The notes below the pieces were generated by a model. The model did no database searches and was not told where the DNA came from. It saw only the letters and a list, made by a program, of their open reading frames with translations. 64,000 nucleotides of DNA from Jaapia argillacea MUCL 33604 (taxonomy: Eukaryota > Basidiomycota > Agaricomycetes > Jaapiales > Jaapiaceae): positions 163,661 through 227,660 of the forward strand of contig KL197734.1 in assembly GCA_000697665.1 (NCBI GenBank), in the 5' to 3' direction. Both the position numbers and the translations under genes were made by a program. Below are positions 22,157 through 32,719 of the stretch, in pieces; positions within the stretch are counted from its first letter, which is position 1, and each line of letters begins with the position of its first letter.

Positions 22157-24285
22157 TCAAACGATGCGCCTGACCTCATACGTCTCTGTAGACGGTGATA
22201 ATGGTCTCTCCTGAGTACCATCCCGTACAACATCGCCCGATTGTCCATCCATCCCTGGAACCATAGCCCCTCGTCTCCTCAACTTAGACACCCCATTCTC
22301 CTGAACGTACTCGATCGGAATCTCAGATACCAAAATATCTTCTGGATCGTCAGGTTGAGGAAGGTCAATATGAACCTTTCCACGAGAGGCAGCGATAAGG
22401 ACGGAGGTGGGGTTCGAAGGATCGAAACGAGGAAGTTTCCTCCTCTCCCCCACATATAACGCTGCCGCGAGGAGCATGCATAAGGAAGTCAAGTTCACGA
22501 TCGTCATAGGCAAGAGAAAGACAACGTTGCGCCACGCCATATGCCAGCCGATGATATTGTAGGTCACTTTTCCAGTGATATCACGTAGGCACTTTGGCAG
22601 TGCCGTCACATTGTTATGGGCATTCTCGGATCCAGAGTTATAAATGGCGTAGATGAGTCGACCGTAGGTCACCTAAGTTACGAGAACCAATTAGAGACAG
22701 GAGTTGATGAAGGGAGCGAGCTTACCTCATATTCGAGAACTCCCTGTATCATAGCTTCAATGATGCGCAGATTCTGAACGGCATGAGCATATGGCGGAAC
22801 ACCAAAGTCTTTGATCCCGAAAGTAATAACCGATTCCGCTACGGAGTTGAGCTGCAACCATTGTGCACTCCACACAAGGTCGCCTACGGCCTTGACTGCC
22901 GAATCGATGAGGAGGCGGCTCTGATTATTGGAGGATGAAGAGGATGAAGGGTGTGCGGAGAATAAGCCCGGTTGTGAGTTGTAGGTGACATCGTACGTGG
23001 CATGACGAGCGGACGATAGTTGGCAGGTCACGTTGCCTATTGGATTGATGTAGTTTCCGTCGCCGCGGAAGTAAAGATTGTATGATCCACCTGAACCTGT
23101 AGAAGAGGCATTGCAGGCATAATAACCCAAAAAATTCAAGGAGGATGATAGGAGGAAGGATGGATATTCCAAGTGACCGAGAATGTCATGGCCAGGCGGG
23201 CAGGTGCCTATGATTCCTCGCACTCCGGGGTTTGTGGTACTATTGACGAATGTGATGGGCGATTCCGAGTCGTAGATGCAAGATATGTTGCTCGTGAAAC
23301 CCTGAAGACTGGCGTTGTATTGGTAAGACAGGGCCGCGTCCAGGATCTCGTCAGTCAACGGTGAGAGTGAGATGTGGTTCAAAACAGGTATCCCGTTTGG
23401 CCCACCGGGAAGTACTCCACGTATTGGACCAGAAAACCGCACCCCTCCGAGTTGATTGAAGGTAACAGTATTATTGCTGCCAGGAACCGACGACAGAATC
23501 TGCAATTCGTCATCAACGTATTGACCATGATGTAAGGGTGTAGGTCGTACATTACTGCGCCCGGATTCTAGGACATCGACCAGCTGATTCTCTGCTGCGC
23601 AAGTAGTGAACGAAGAGTTGCCGTATTGCTGTTATGTGCCATCAACCTCAGCTTCCAAGAACAAGAAGGAAAAACGCACCTGCCAGTTACACGCGGTAGG
23701 ATCGGGAGCGTTATTCTCGAACCAGTAGACACAATCGGGGTCCGATGACGTGAAGTCAAGCTCCTTGCCGGTGAGACCGGAAGTTCGAGTGATGGGGTGA
23801 GGGGCCAACAAGGCATTGAAGCCGCTCAAAACGAGGAGTAGTAGAGCAAAGTACATGACCAATGCCAAGCCACATTGAAGGCCTTGGGCGTTGGCGAGAA
23901 TCCAGCTCCTGTTCGAGTATATCCATGGGAGGGCTTGGCTTGGCGATTTCGCAGCTGAAATAAACGAAAGCGTCCGGATGTTGGACTCCCTAGAACCAAG
24001 CCACTTGATCGCAAGTGTCCTGGCCGCTGAGGAGAAGAAATATGAAACGAGCATCGCCAGGATATTCGATAGGTTGGTCACGACCCACGTCGTCTCGGTG
24101 GGGTGTTTGTTGACGATGGCCCCAGTTTGTGGGTTCATCGCTAGACCACCATGTTTCGCTGCGACGACGAGGTAGAAGATCCAAGGCCAGATAATGAGTA
24201 TCACTATGGAAGAAAGCTCGAACAGATAGAGCCATATATTCCAATTCCCGAGGTCGTCTCGGTTGGTGTTGTGCCTCTCTGTCAT
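22157..24285 (-). CDS. Multi-spanning membrane protein of unknown function (paralogue A)
   Basis: Four exons join as 24285-23680, 23628-23551, 23499-22726 and 22672-22157, with 51-53 nt introns, giving about 657 residues. The start is the ATG at 24285. The layout is a short cytosolic N terminus, three hydrophobic segments within the first 190 residues (the first around LIIWPWIFYLVVAA), a loop of about 370 residues with several N-glycosylation sequons and cysteines, a fourth segment (FLLPMTIVNLTSLCM region) and an acidic tail. Introns fall at the same codons as in the paralogue at 28173-30397, so the pair arose by duplication. No catalytic motif is visible; a receptor, channel-like or surface role is possible but unproven. 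The last codons are uncertain: a donor-like GTCAGG after ETYE could splice to an acceptor near 22107. Confidence 0.85.
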
Positions 24286-25298
24286 AACGGGAGGATCTAG
24301 GAAGGGGAATATGATTTGATCTGGGTTCGGTCGACGTCGCTGCTGAACTTGAAGTTAGCATAGAACGCCTGTAGAAGGCATGAGATACCTACCGAGGGAC
24401 GTAGGAAGGCAGCCCAGCCGTAAGCAGGGCATGGAAGATAAGGTATTTAAACTGTTAGTGGCAGTGGCGCGAAGTGGGCTCAGTCCTCACCTGTTGGGCA
24501 CTGAGGCAAGCTCCATCCATTTGAAGCTAGTTGGATCACTTCCGCCCAAATCCAAAGATCCCTAGCTGTGCGAGCGCCTCAAGGACATGGCGAAACCGCG
24601 AGGGCGCATTTCCAGTGCACTCAGCGATTCGAGATGAGAGGCGAAGCTAACCTTAAAATCTCCGGATAATCACAACGACGAAAATTTATCCTTCCACCCT
24701 TGCTCCCAAGACTAGAACTCGGAGAGGTAGAATCCCTGTCGGATTACCTGTTCAATATTAGCTTGATCCGAGTCCGTGCGTTTGCGAAGCCTTCTCGCCA
24801 AACGTACGAAAAGTACTTGAGGCTTCGCCTCAATTGCTGCAACCTTTGATGGGTCATACTTAGCGTTCGGCGACGGCGAATATCACCTCGTTTGTTGTGT
24901 CGCAAGTCTTGAACAAGACCGAATTGCAAAGTGCGAGCTGACACCGCCCAAATAAGAGTCTCGGACCCTACTAGGTTCAACTACGCCGCAGTACTGGGCC
25001 ATGGGGTGGTCCCGATTGGACTGACAAACCCGACTCAAAACGAGCCTACCTTGGCCTGCCTTGATAGTACTTCTCATGCTAAAGTCATCGTAAGTCTGCG
25101 TAATTGGTAGCGTTCCATCAACACCACTATTGTTTGTATTCAAAGTTATCACTCCATTTCGATTGCTGTCACAAGAAGGACAGGTAGGGAGACAAGAAAT
25201 GTCTCATTATCACTAATAATATCAAGCATATTTATGTGGTAATTCAACTTGGCGGGCAATAAACCTTAACCCAAACTGTTCCCCGCCTGATGCCACCA
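24286..25298. other. Intergenic: promoter side of paralogue A and 5' region of dynactin 6
   Basis: No gene is supported. Short open frames on both strands lack domains and splice logic. The segment should hold the promoters of the minus-strand membrane gene and the plus-strand dynactin gene, but I see no clear TATA box. The small inverted pair GAGGCTTCGCCTC sits near 24820. Confidence 0.5.
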
Positions 25299-26104
25299 AT
25301 GTAAGTTTGTGTGGGTGCTCGGCGGACGACACTGACAGGGAAAACAGACGAGACAAGTTTACGATCCACTCCAAGGCTGTTGTCTGCCAGGATGTAGAAC
25401 TCAAGGGCGACATCACCATCGGTTCAGGTGCATTGAGTCTATCCCGTTTGCTGACCCGTCCTTACTCTGCCTAGGGTCCATTGTGCATCCCAAAGCCACT
25501 ATATTCGCTATCGCAGGACCCATTGTGATTGGATCGAACAATATCATCGAAGAGAGCGCAATCATTGTAAACAGGTGCGCCCATTGTATCTGCTCTCTAT
25601 TTCGTTCTGACGCGTATCCAGACGAAAGGAAGTCATGCGAATAGGGGACGACAATCTTTTCGAGATTGGCTGTCGTGCGTGCCTCTCACACTCCCACCTG
25701 CTTACCCTAATCCCTCCCCAGGCATAGAATCTCCTTCGATAGGCTCCTTCAACACCCTCTCAACACGCTGCAGAGTTCACCACACAGTCCGGCTCTCCTC
25801 CTTCTGCATCATCGGCGCCGGCGTCCTCCTAGTCCCCTCCACTGACCAAACTCTGGATGAATATACCGTTGTTTATGGACACTCGGGTGGTGTGGGAACC
25901 CATCTAGCCGACTCGCTTGTTGGTGAGGGTGCTGGTGCTGGAGGTGCGGGGCAGGGCCAGGGAGGTGCAGCCGTGGCGATCGAGACCCGGACATGGTCGG
26001 GGAGAGGAAAGATACAAGAAGCGGACTTGAGAAGGAAACATGCAGAGTATCTGAGGGAGATGTTGCCCAAATTCAATAGGTTGAGGAGGGGGGATGGGAT
26101 GTAA
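25299..26104 (+). CDS. Dynactin subunit 6 (p27)
   Basis: Five exons: (5' leader)-25300, 25339-25427, 25475-25574, 25622-25674 and 25722-26104, giving 208 residues; metazoan p27 is about 190. The protein is a left-handed beta-helix built from hexapeptide repeats (AVVCQDVELKGDITIG, SIVHPKATI, GPIVIGSNNIIEESAII, FEIGC). It continues into the typical CIIGAGVLLVP, a YTVVYGHS turn and a C-terminal helix (LRRKHAEYLREMLPKFNRL). The family forms part of the pointed-end complex of dynactin, the dynein activator for microtubule cargo transport. Introns 2-4 are all 47 nt. No in-frame ATG exists upstream in exon 2; the only start giving the family's N-terminal length is an ATG made by joining AT (25299-25300) to G (25339) across a 38-nt intron. 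A Gly/Ala/Gln-rich linker (about residues 152-170) is an oddity. Confidence 0.9.
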
Positions 26105-28172
26105 CGCGCAAGTTGCTGGTGACCCAGAGGAGAATGCAGTTCGTCCTTCCTCCATTTATCGATGCCTTTTCAGATAATACACTAATTATAGCTATGCAAT
26201 GAGCGGACCACCATATCCCTGCTCAACATCGCCATCCACGTACTCGTACCTCGCAACATTACCTCGCAACATGTTAGCATTCACATTCTCGTCCTATGTT
26301 GCCTCTACCATGTCACCCTCCTTTCCCCTCGCGTTAAGTTACATATGAGTGACCGATGTCCCCCCAGATCTGGGCACTGCGGCCGCTGGCATAGCCTGAG
26401 TGGCACGGGCATGGGCATAGACTCCAGACTTATCGCCTGTGATCGATGTGATCAGGCGTTGCAATGGTTCGAAAGGATGCACAGACGATGCACAACAATT
26501 AGAAAGTTGCATCAAACCATTTTTATTACCGGTGCCTCGCCCGAGCGGATGGTTACTTACGACGAACGAATGCCACGGGGGTAGGTTGTGCCTCACGGAG
26601 GTCCTTCTAGTAATCATGTGAATGACTTTCAGAGTCCGATCCCCGATTGCACATCAGCACTGCATACTTAGCCTCCCACTGAGTACTGAGCGCTAGCCAG
26701 CGCTCGCAGCTTGCCGTAATTGAAAACGTATGGCGCACGGACCACGGTTGACTTTCCGACTCCATATGTTAAAGAGGCCCCGGACTTTGGTACAGAGCTA
26801 TGTACGTCTCAACACGCCATCTGCTCAGTCGCCAACGAGGTACGAACTGATCACACATTGCCTTCTCTCACAGCATACTTATGTACCCTAACGAACCTGT
26901 GTTGAGATAATTATCTCACTAGCCGACTCGCCGCGTGGCGCTCACTGCACATCTCAACGTGCCCTAGTTGCGGCCCACGGTAGCGAGTTTGGAATCACTC
27001 CATCCGACTTCCCGAACGCCCATCGATCATTATTGCCTTTTGTCATTTCCGACCGCTTCTCGAAGCTACATGCGTCGAAGCTCGGAGAAGGATAGATTTT
27101 CATCCAATCGAGTCCGGGACTGCCATTGTGGAACCACTCGAGTTATTTACTACTGACCTTGAGTGGACCCTGCAGATCGTCCACTGGCTGGTGATACCAG
27201 GGCATATCTCTCGATGCTATACCTCCGAGCTAAATGCAATTTCTTTTGACAACCCAAGGTCGACATCGATAGCTGCTATAGGTTGTTATGGTATAGCCCG
27301 GCTACATACCAGTCCGCAACAGCACTGCACCCGGTTATAGACCACCTCACCTGTTCCGTGATGCCACCTGAGCGATGCTCCCTCATCATTGTTACGACAT
27401 ATCGGGAACGACCCACTACCGATGCACGCCAGCAAACGCTCGTATCTTGCAGCCGAAGGGACTTCGTTCCTCGGTTGTTACATTTCTTAGGAACTATCAA
27501 TGTGCCTGGCTGCGGCCTGCGTTGCGTTCGGACACGTCGTACCAGCCCAGTCTCTATCCGAGTCTCCGTAATCGATGTACATGATCTCACAACTGACTCC
27601 ATCCTGAACACTCTTCCTTTACTGTATGCCCTAACGAAGCAGTGTCGCTCCGTTGTTATTTCTGCAGGTCCCCGCCCTTGAGGCTTCAGTCGCGAAGTTG
27701 GAAGCCCCCAATGTTCGGCTAGTACCTTCACCCTCCTTGCGCTATCACTATTGTTTCCCTTATTCTGTCTTCTCTGGCGACTTCTCTTCGCTACCACCAA
27801 GTGAGCGCCTATCGAAGCCCCGACTCCACAATAGTTATTACCACAAATAAAGTTCTCGCGTTTTGCGCGTGTCTTCAGCTTCCTTGGCGCTATTCTTGCT
27901 GCTGCATCTGGGCCGATGCCGCAGATAGGAGCCCGTGTTCTGGTACTCTCAAATCATTGGTGTCGAGAAGCTCACCTCGTGTATTGCATGACGGAAAGCA
28001 TCCAACAACACGGTTCCTCTGAGCAAGGCTGGAGACGCCCATACCCTCGGTCCCCCCCATCTTGATTAAATCCCCTGATGCGCTTCATTCTTTACACCTC
28101 CCGTCATACAAAAGCTCACCTCTCGATAGCTTTATGCCGTGGAATTGACTTCTCCCCTCCACATTTGCCCGG
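26105..28172. other. 2-kb intergenic stretch without a supported gene
   Basis: Open frames here are short, overlapping on both strands and lack domains. The base composition resembles the neighbouring host genes, not the repeats, and I see no inverted or terminal repeats. It should contain the dynactin 3' end and the promoter of the membrane-protein gene that starts at 28173. A small or poorly conserved spliced gene could be hidden here. Confidence 0.45.
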
Positions 28173-30397
28173 ATGTCGACAAATTCACGAGCCCGCCCCG
28201 TACTTCCATCCGGTCTCACATCTGACCGCACTCTATTCGACGGTGACCATAATAACACGACCTATAACAATGATCGCAGGAAATGGAATTTCTACCTCCT
28301 TCACATTATCGGGATCGTTGTCATGATTATCTGGCCATGGATATTCCTCGCAGCCGCCATGGCCACCGAGGGTGGTCTCGCGATGCACCCGATGGTCGGT
28401 TCTATCGTTAACAAGAACCCCAACGACACCACTTGGGTTGTCACCAATATATCTAATATCCTCGCCATAATCGTCACGTACTTCTTCTCTTCGTCGGCCA
28501 GGACACTTGCCTCAAAGTGGCTTACTACCGAGTCTAGACGGTCCGATATTTGGACTCTCTCATTCATGTCAGCCGCGAAGTCCCCTTCCCAGTCGCTATC
28601 ATGGTTGTTCTCGAATAAAAGCTGGTTGCTTGCATCCTATGCCTCAAGACTTCGACCTGCCTCTGCTGTTCTCCTGTATTTTGTACTGTTCTTGGTCGTT
28701 TTGAGTGGTTTCAACGCCTTGTTGACACCCCATACGATCACTCGAACTGCGAAACTCACAGGAAGCGAGCTCGACTTTACAACAACCGACTCCAACTGTA
28801 CCTTTTGGTTAGCGAATAACGCTCCAGCCGATGATTGTAACTGGTTGGTACGTGCTCCCTCCAATTACGCTCCGGACACGGGAAGTATTGAGAATATGGC
28901 GCAGACATACGGTGGCTCCTCCTTTACAACTTGCCAGGGAGAGAATCAGATGGTTGATGTCCTGGAATCTGGGCGGAGTAACGTACGTCTGCTGCTTTAT
29001 CCAGGTTGTTCAAACTTAACCATAGTCTCAGATTCTATCGTCTGTTGCCGACAGCAACAATACCGTCACTTTCAATCAACTCGGAGGAATTCGCTTTTCA
29101 GGTCCGGTACGCGGAGTGCTACCGATTGGGCCGGACGGGATTGCTGTTTTAGATTCCCTATCTCCGTCACCCTTGACGGATGGCACCATCAAGACAGCTC
29201 TCTCTTACGAATACGCGCTCAGCCTTCAAGGCCTGGCGAGCAACGTATCATGCATCTACGACACTGAAACTCCCATCGCCTTCGTCTCGAGTGCGACCTA
29301 CCCTGGAGTACAAGGCGTTAGTGGCACGTGCCCTCCGGGCCAAGACGTGTTGCTTGGCGCGCAGTACCCCTCATTCTTGGGGACGTCCAACAACTTCTTA
29401 GGCTTCTACGCCTGTAATTCTTCCTCCACAAATTCAGGCGCATCGTATAATCTATATTTCCGAGGCGAAGGGAACTACAACGGAACTATCGGGAACACGA
29501 CTTGTCAGGTATCCTCTGCACATCACGCCGTATACGATGTCCAATTCGTATCTCAAACCGGTTTATTTGCCTCGCGAGGTTCCAATTCGCCTCCCCCGAA
29601 TGGTAACAATAAGATTGTCATTGATTCGGCTGTTCGAGCCATGGGGGAGCTCGTTTGGAATGCACAATGGCTAGAGTTCAACTCGGTTGCAGAGTCAATC
29701 ATCACATTTGGAGTGAAGGATTTCGGTGTAGAGCGTTATGCGAAGGACGAGAAGAACTTGCGCCTCCTTGAAGATATGATCCAAGGTGTCCTCGAATACG
29801 AGGTTCGTTTGCCTGCTTTTCCTGGCCCTCTCTGCTAAGTACTGTGAACAGGTGACTTACGGTCGCCTCTTGTATGCACTCTACAATACCGGTCCTGACA
29901 TGGCCAACGACGGAGTAACAGCACCGCCCTACTGCCTACGTTCCATCAATGGTTCGGTATCATACGACGTCACGGGCTGGCACATGTCATGGCACAATCC
30001 TTTATACCTGATCCCGATGACGATCGTCAACCTAACTTCCCTGGCCATGTTAATCGCAGCAGGACTTTTCGTGGGGGATTGGAAGAAGCTTCCCAGTTTC
30101 GATCCCGCCGACCCAATCTCTGTTCTTATAGCTGCGTCTCGCGGGGAGGTCAACGTTGGCCCACGACCAATCGACGATCCTGATGATATCCGGGTGTCTC
30201 ACCTTAGGATCCGTTTTGATGAATCAAACGGGGTGGAGAGATTATGGACTGTGGACGAAGAGGCGCAGGGCTCGACGACGAACGTTTCTGGGAACAACAG
30301 TGGCGAGGAGAAAGGAGCTCCGGTTGTCGGAAAGCAAGATGTGAGGCATGTTCTATCGTATTCTGTCAGTGGTCTGACCGATCGTATATTCACCTAG
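28173..30397 (+). CDS. Multi-spanning membrane protein of unknown function (paralogue B)
   Basis: Four exons (28173-28847, 28905-28982, 29032-29802 and 29852-30397) give about 689 residues. Introns of 57, 49 and 49 nt sit at the same codons as in the paralogue at 22157-24285; exon 2 is 78 nt in both. Hydrophobic segments lie at about residues 41-63 (includes IIWPWIFLAAAMA), 88-107, 162-184 and 559-583. A loop of about 370 residues between the third and fourth has cysteines and many N-X-S/T sites (NNFLGFYACNSSS, NGTIGNTTC), so it is probably extracytoplasmic. The start at 28173 leaves a 38-residue polar N terminus; paralogue A starts 20 residues later in alignment. The 3' end is ambiguous: a donor after GKQD and acceptors at about 30396 and 30499 would give a different tail. 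Confidence 0.87.
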
Positions 30398-31181
30398 ATG
30401 GAGGACAAGCGTGTCTCGGCTGCCAGTGGAGAATCGCAGGAGGTTAGACAACTGACCTGGCATCGAATGCGCAATACTGATATTGGAACTTCTCCCCAGG
30501 TGCAAACGGCGCCACAGGTGTAGGATACGACTGGCCTCATCGTTCGCCTTTCTACACATTGTCAGATTTTCTGCGTATGCTTTATTTCTTTCACTGTAGG
30601 CTAGGGGTTAGTTTATATCTATTGGGCGTTATCTTTGGGAAGTGCTATTGGGAGTGGATGTCAGGAACATCGCAGAATAGTTGGCACTGTGTAGATGGCG
30701 TTTGAATATTATGAGTACCTGGTGGTCCCGCTGATTGTCTGGAGTCCTGAGCGTCGTCCAAGATGCTTTCGCCCAAGCTATCAGCCTATATTGCAGGCTC
30801 GCTGAGTCCTCCAACTAGAACACACCTGTGTGCAACGACGAAATGGATGAATCATCAAACGGTCAGCGGCGAAGTGTGCTTACGCGCCCGATCACGTGCT
30901 GGCAGAGAGTGGCTGTGCTCATTTTCTGGATTACTCATGCTGGATGGATTACTCATTCGCGGCCCCGTTCAGACCTCAAAAAGCCGTCGCCCACGCCCGA
31001 CGTTCACATCTCCCCCATCCACCCCTGTGAGTAGTCTTTCTTGCCGTCTGTGTGCGCTATGGTCCTGCTCTATTCGTTTCTGCCTGGAACATTGCTTGGA
31101 ACGGGATGGATTGGTCGATTGGTTATCGGATGACGCTGACGGAGAATTGGTTGCTTTGGACTTGTAGAATCTCAAGACAAA
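30398..31181. other. Intergenic; promoter and likely 5'-UTR intron of RPL10
   Basis: No protein gene is supported. A good intron candidate lies at 31027-31167: donor GTGAGT, a GCTGACG branch-like site, acceptor CTTGTAG, ending 14 bases before the RPL10 ATG. Leader introns are common in fungal ribosomal protein genes, but this one is predicted from sites alone. Confidence 0.5.
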
Positions 31182-31988
31182 ATGGGTCGCCGTCCCGCTC
31201 GCTGCTATCGTTACTGCAAGAACAAGCCGTACCCCAAATCCAGGTACAACCGTGGTGTCCCCGATTCGAAGGTGCGACTTGTCTCGGTCCTCTTGGGAGG
31301 GCTCACCTGAACTTCTGATCGAACAGATCCGCATCTTCGACTTGGGCAGGAAACGTGCCTCTGTCGATGATTTCCCCTTCTGTGCGCATCTCGTCTCGGA
31401 CGAGTATGAGCAACTGTCGAGTGAGGCTCTCGAAGCTGCCCGTATTTGTGCGAACAAGTATGTTACCAAGACCGCCGGCAAGGACGCTTTCCATTTGAGG
31501 GTCCGCGTTCATCCCTTCCACGTCATCCGTATCAACAAGATGTTGTCCTGTGCCGGTGCTGATAGGTGCGTGTTGTTAGTGTGAAGTAGAAACTCGGTGC
31601 TGACGATCGGGATTGTAGGCTTCAGACTGGTATGCGTGGTGCATGGGGCAAGCCTTACGGCACCGTTGCCCGTGTCAACATTGGACAGATCATCCTTTCC
31701 ATCCGTTGCAAAGAGTCCAACGCGCCCGTCATCATGGAGGCTCTCCGCCGTGCTCGTTACAAGTTCCCCGGTCGCCAGAAGATCATCGTCTCGAAGAAGT
31801 GGGGATTCACGAATGTTAACCGGGAGGATTACCCGAAGCTCAAGGAGCAGAAGTTGGTCATCCAGTACGTTTCTCCATTGTGCATATATTGGTAGAGCTG
31901 ACAGATGGCCAGGGATGGTGCATACGTCAAGTTCATCCGTCCCAAGGGGCATTTGGAGGCGAACTTGCGTGCCCAGCTGGCGGCATGA
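31182..31988 (+). CDS. RPL10: 60S ribosomal protein uL16 (L10)
   Basis: Four exons (31182-31271, 31327-31565, 31619-31864 and 31913-31988) give 216 residues, the normal family length. The protein begins [20 protein letters not shown] and contains the conserved [37 protein letters not shown] and [18 protein letters not shown], the loop that contacts the peptidyl-transferase centre region. uL16 joins late in 60S maturation and is needed for subunit joining and Nmd3 release. Introns of 48-55 nt have consensus GTGCG or GTACG donors. The ATG is preceded by AAGACAAA, a strong fungal context. A leader intron is likely just upstream. The exact match to the family leaves little doubt. Confidence 0.98.
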
Positions 31989-32719
31989 TGTCGTTGTGTC
32001 TTTTTTAGCATGTGTATTATGACATGAGGTATATGCCGACGTTGATTGGACTATTTCCGTGTCGGCGCGATGTGTGATTGAGGACTGCGTGATGAGGGAT
32101 TTGATCGTGGTGTGCCCTACTATTCACTACATCGCCTTGATACAATGGACGATGGTTAGGGGAAACGGGGCATAGATGAATTGTCACAGCCGGATTTCAT
32201 GTTGTGTCTGCAGGATGAGTGCATTCATAGTCGTATCTACTTGTGAAGACATGTCGAGACAATATATTTGCGATGTTTTTCACGCGAACGAATCAAGTTG
32301 CGTCAAATAGGGTTTGAGAGATTCTGTCTGAAAGACGAAAACAACGGACTGGCATGACACAGAGTGGTTTGATTGTGGAGTTGCCCAGTGCTTTCCCGCT
32401 GATTTGCGCCGTGAATCCTGGTAACCAGGGACTCCTATTGGGCGCCTGGCTGTTGGGAGGGACACGCAGTTCGTCAACTAAATTGGTTGGTCTCCCGTGG
32501 ACCACATGCATCCATATTCTGAATTTGAATTTTATTTTGATGGCCAGTGTAAAGATTACCCGCGGCCTGGGTTGTAATCTGGCTCCCACCAGCGACGCCA
32601 CCAACACCTACCTAGCGACTTCGCCGTCGCTCTCGCCGTCGTCACCGTCTGCTCTTCGTCGTCGTCGTCGTCGCTGCTCTTCGTCAATTCTGCTCGTTGT
32701 CGTCGCATGCTAGCTCCCG
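31989..32719. other. Intergenic; RPL10 3' region and wc-1 promoter/leader
   Basis: No separate gene is supported. A 119-codon open frame (32354-32713) ends 6 bases before the wc-1 start. It has no recognised domain and contains the trinucleotide-rich stretch CGTCGTCGTCGTCGTCG (about 32656-32672) typical of leaders. If translated it would act as an upstream ORF, but I regard it as chance. Confidence 0.45.

Noticed and set aside
26540-26660. Leu/Ser-type tRNA candidate (CGCCCGAGCGGATGG with a later TCCGATCCC)
   Set aside because: The acceptor stem pairs for only four bases and the T arm does not pair, so I do not call a tRNA.
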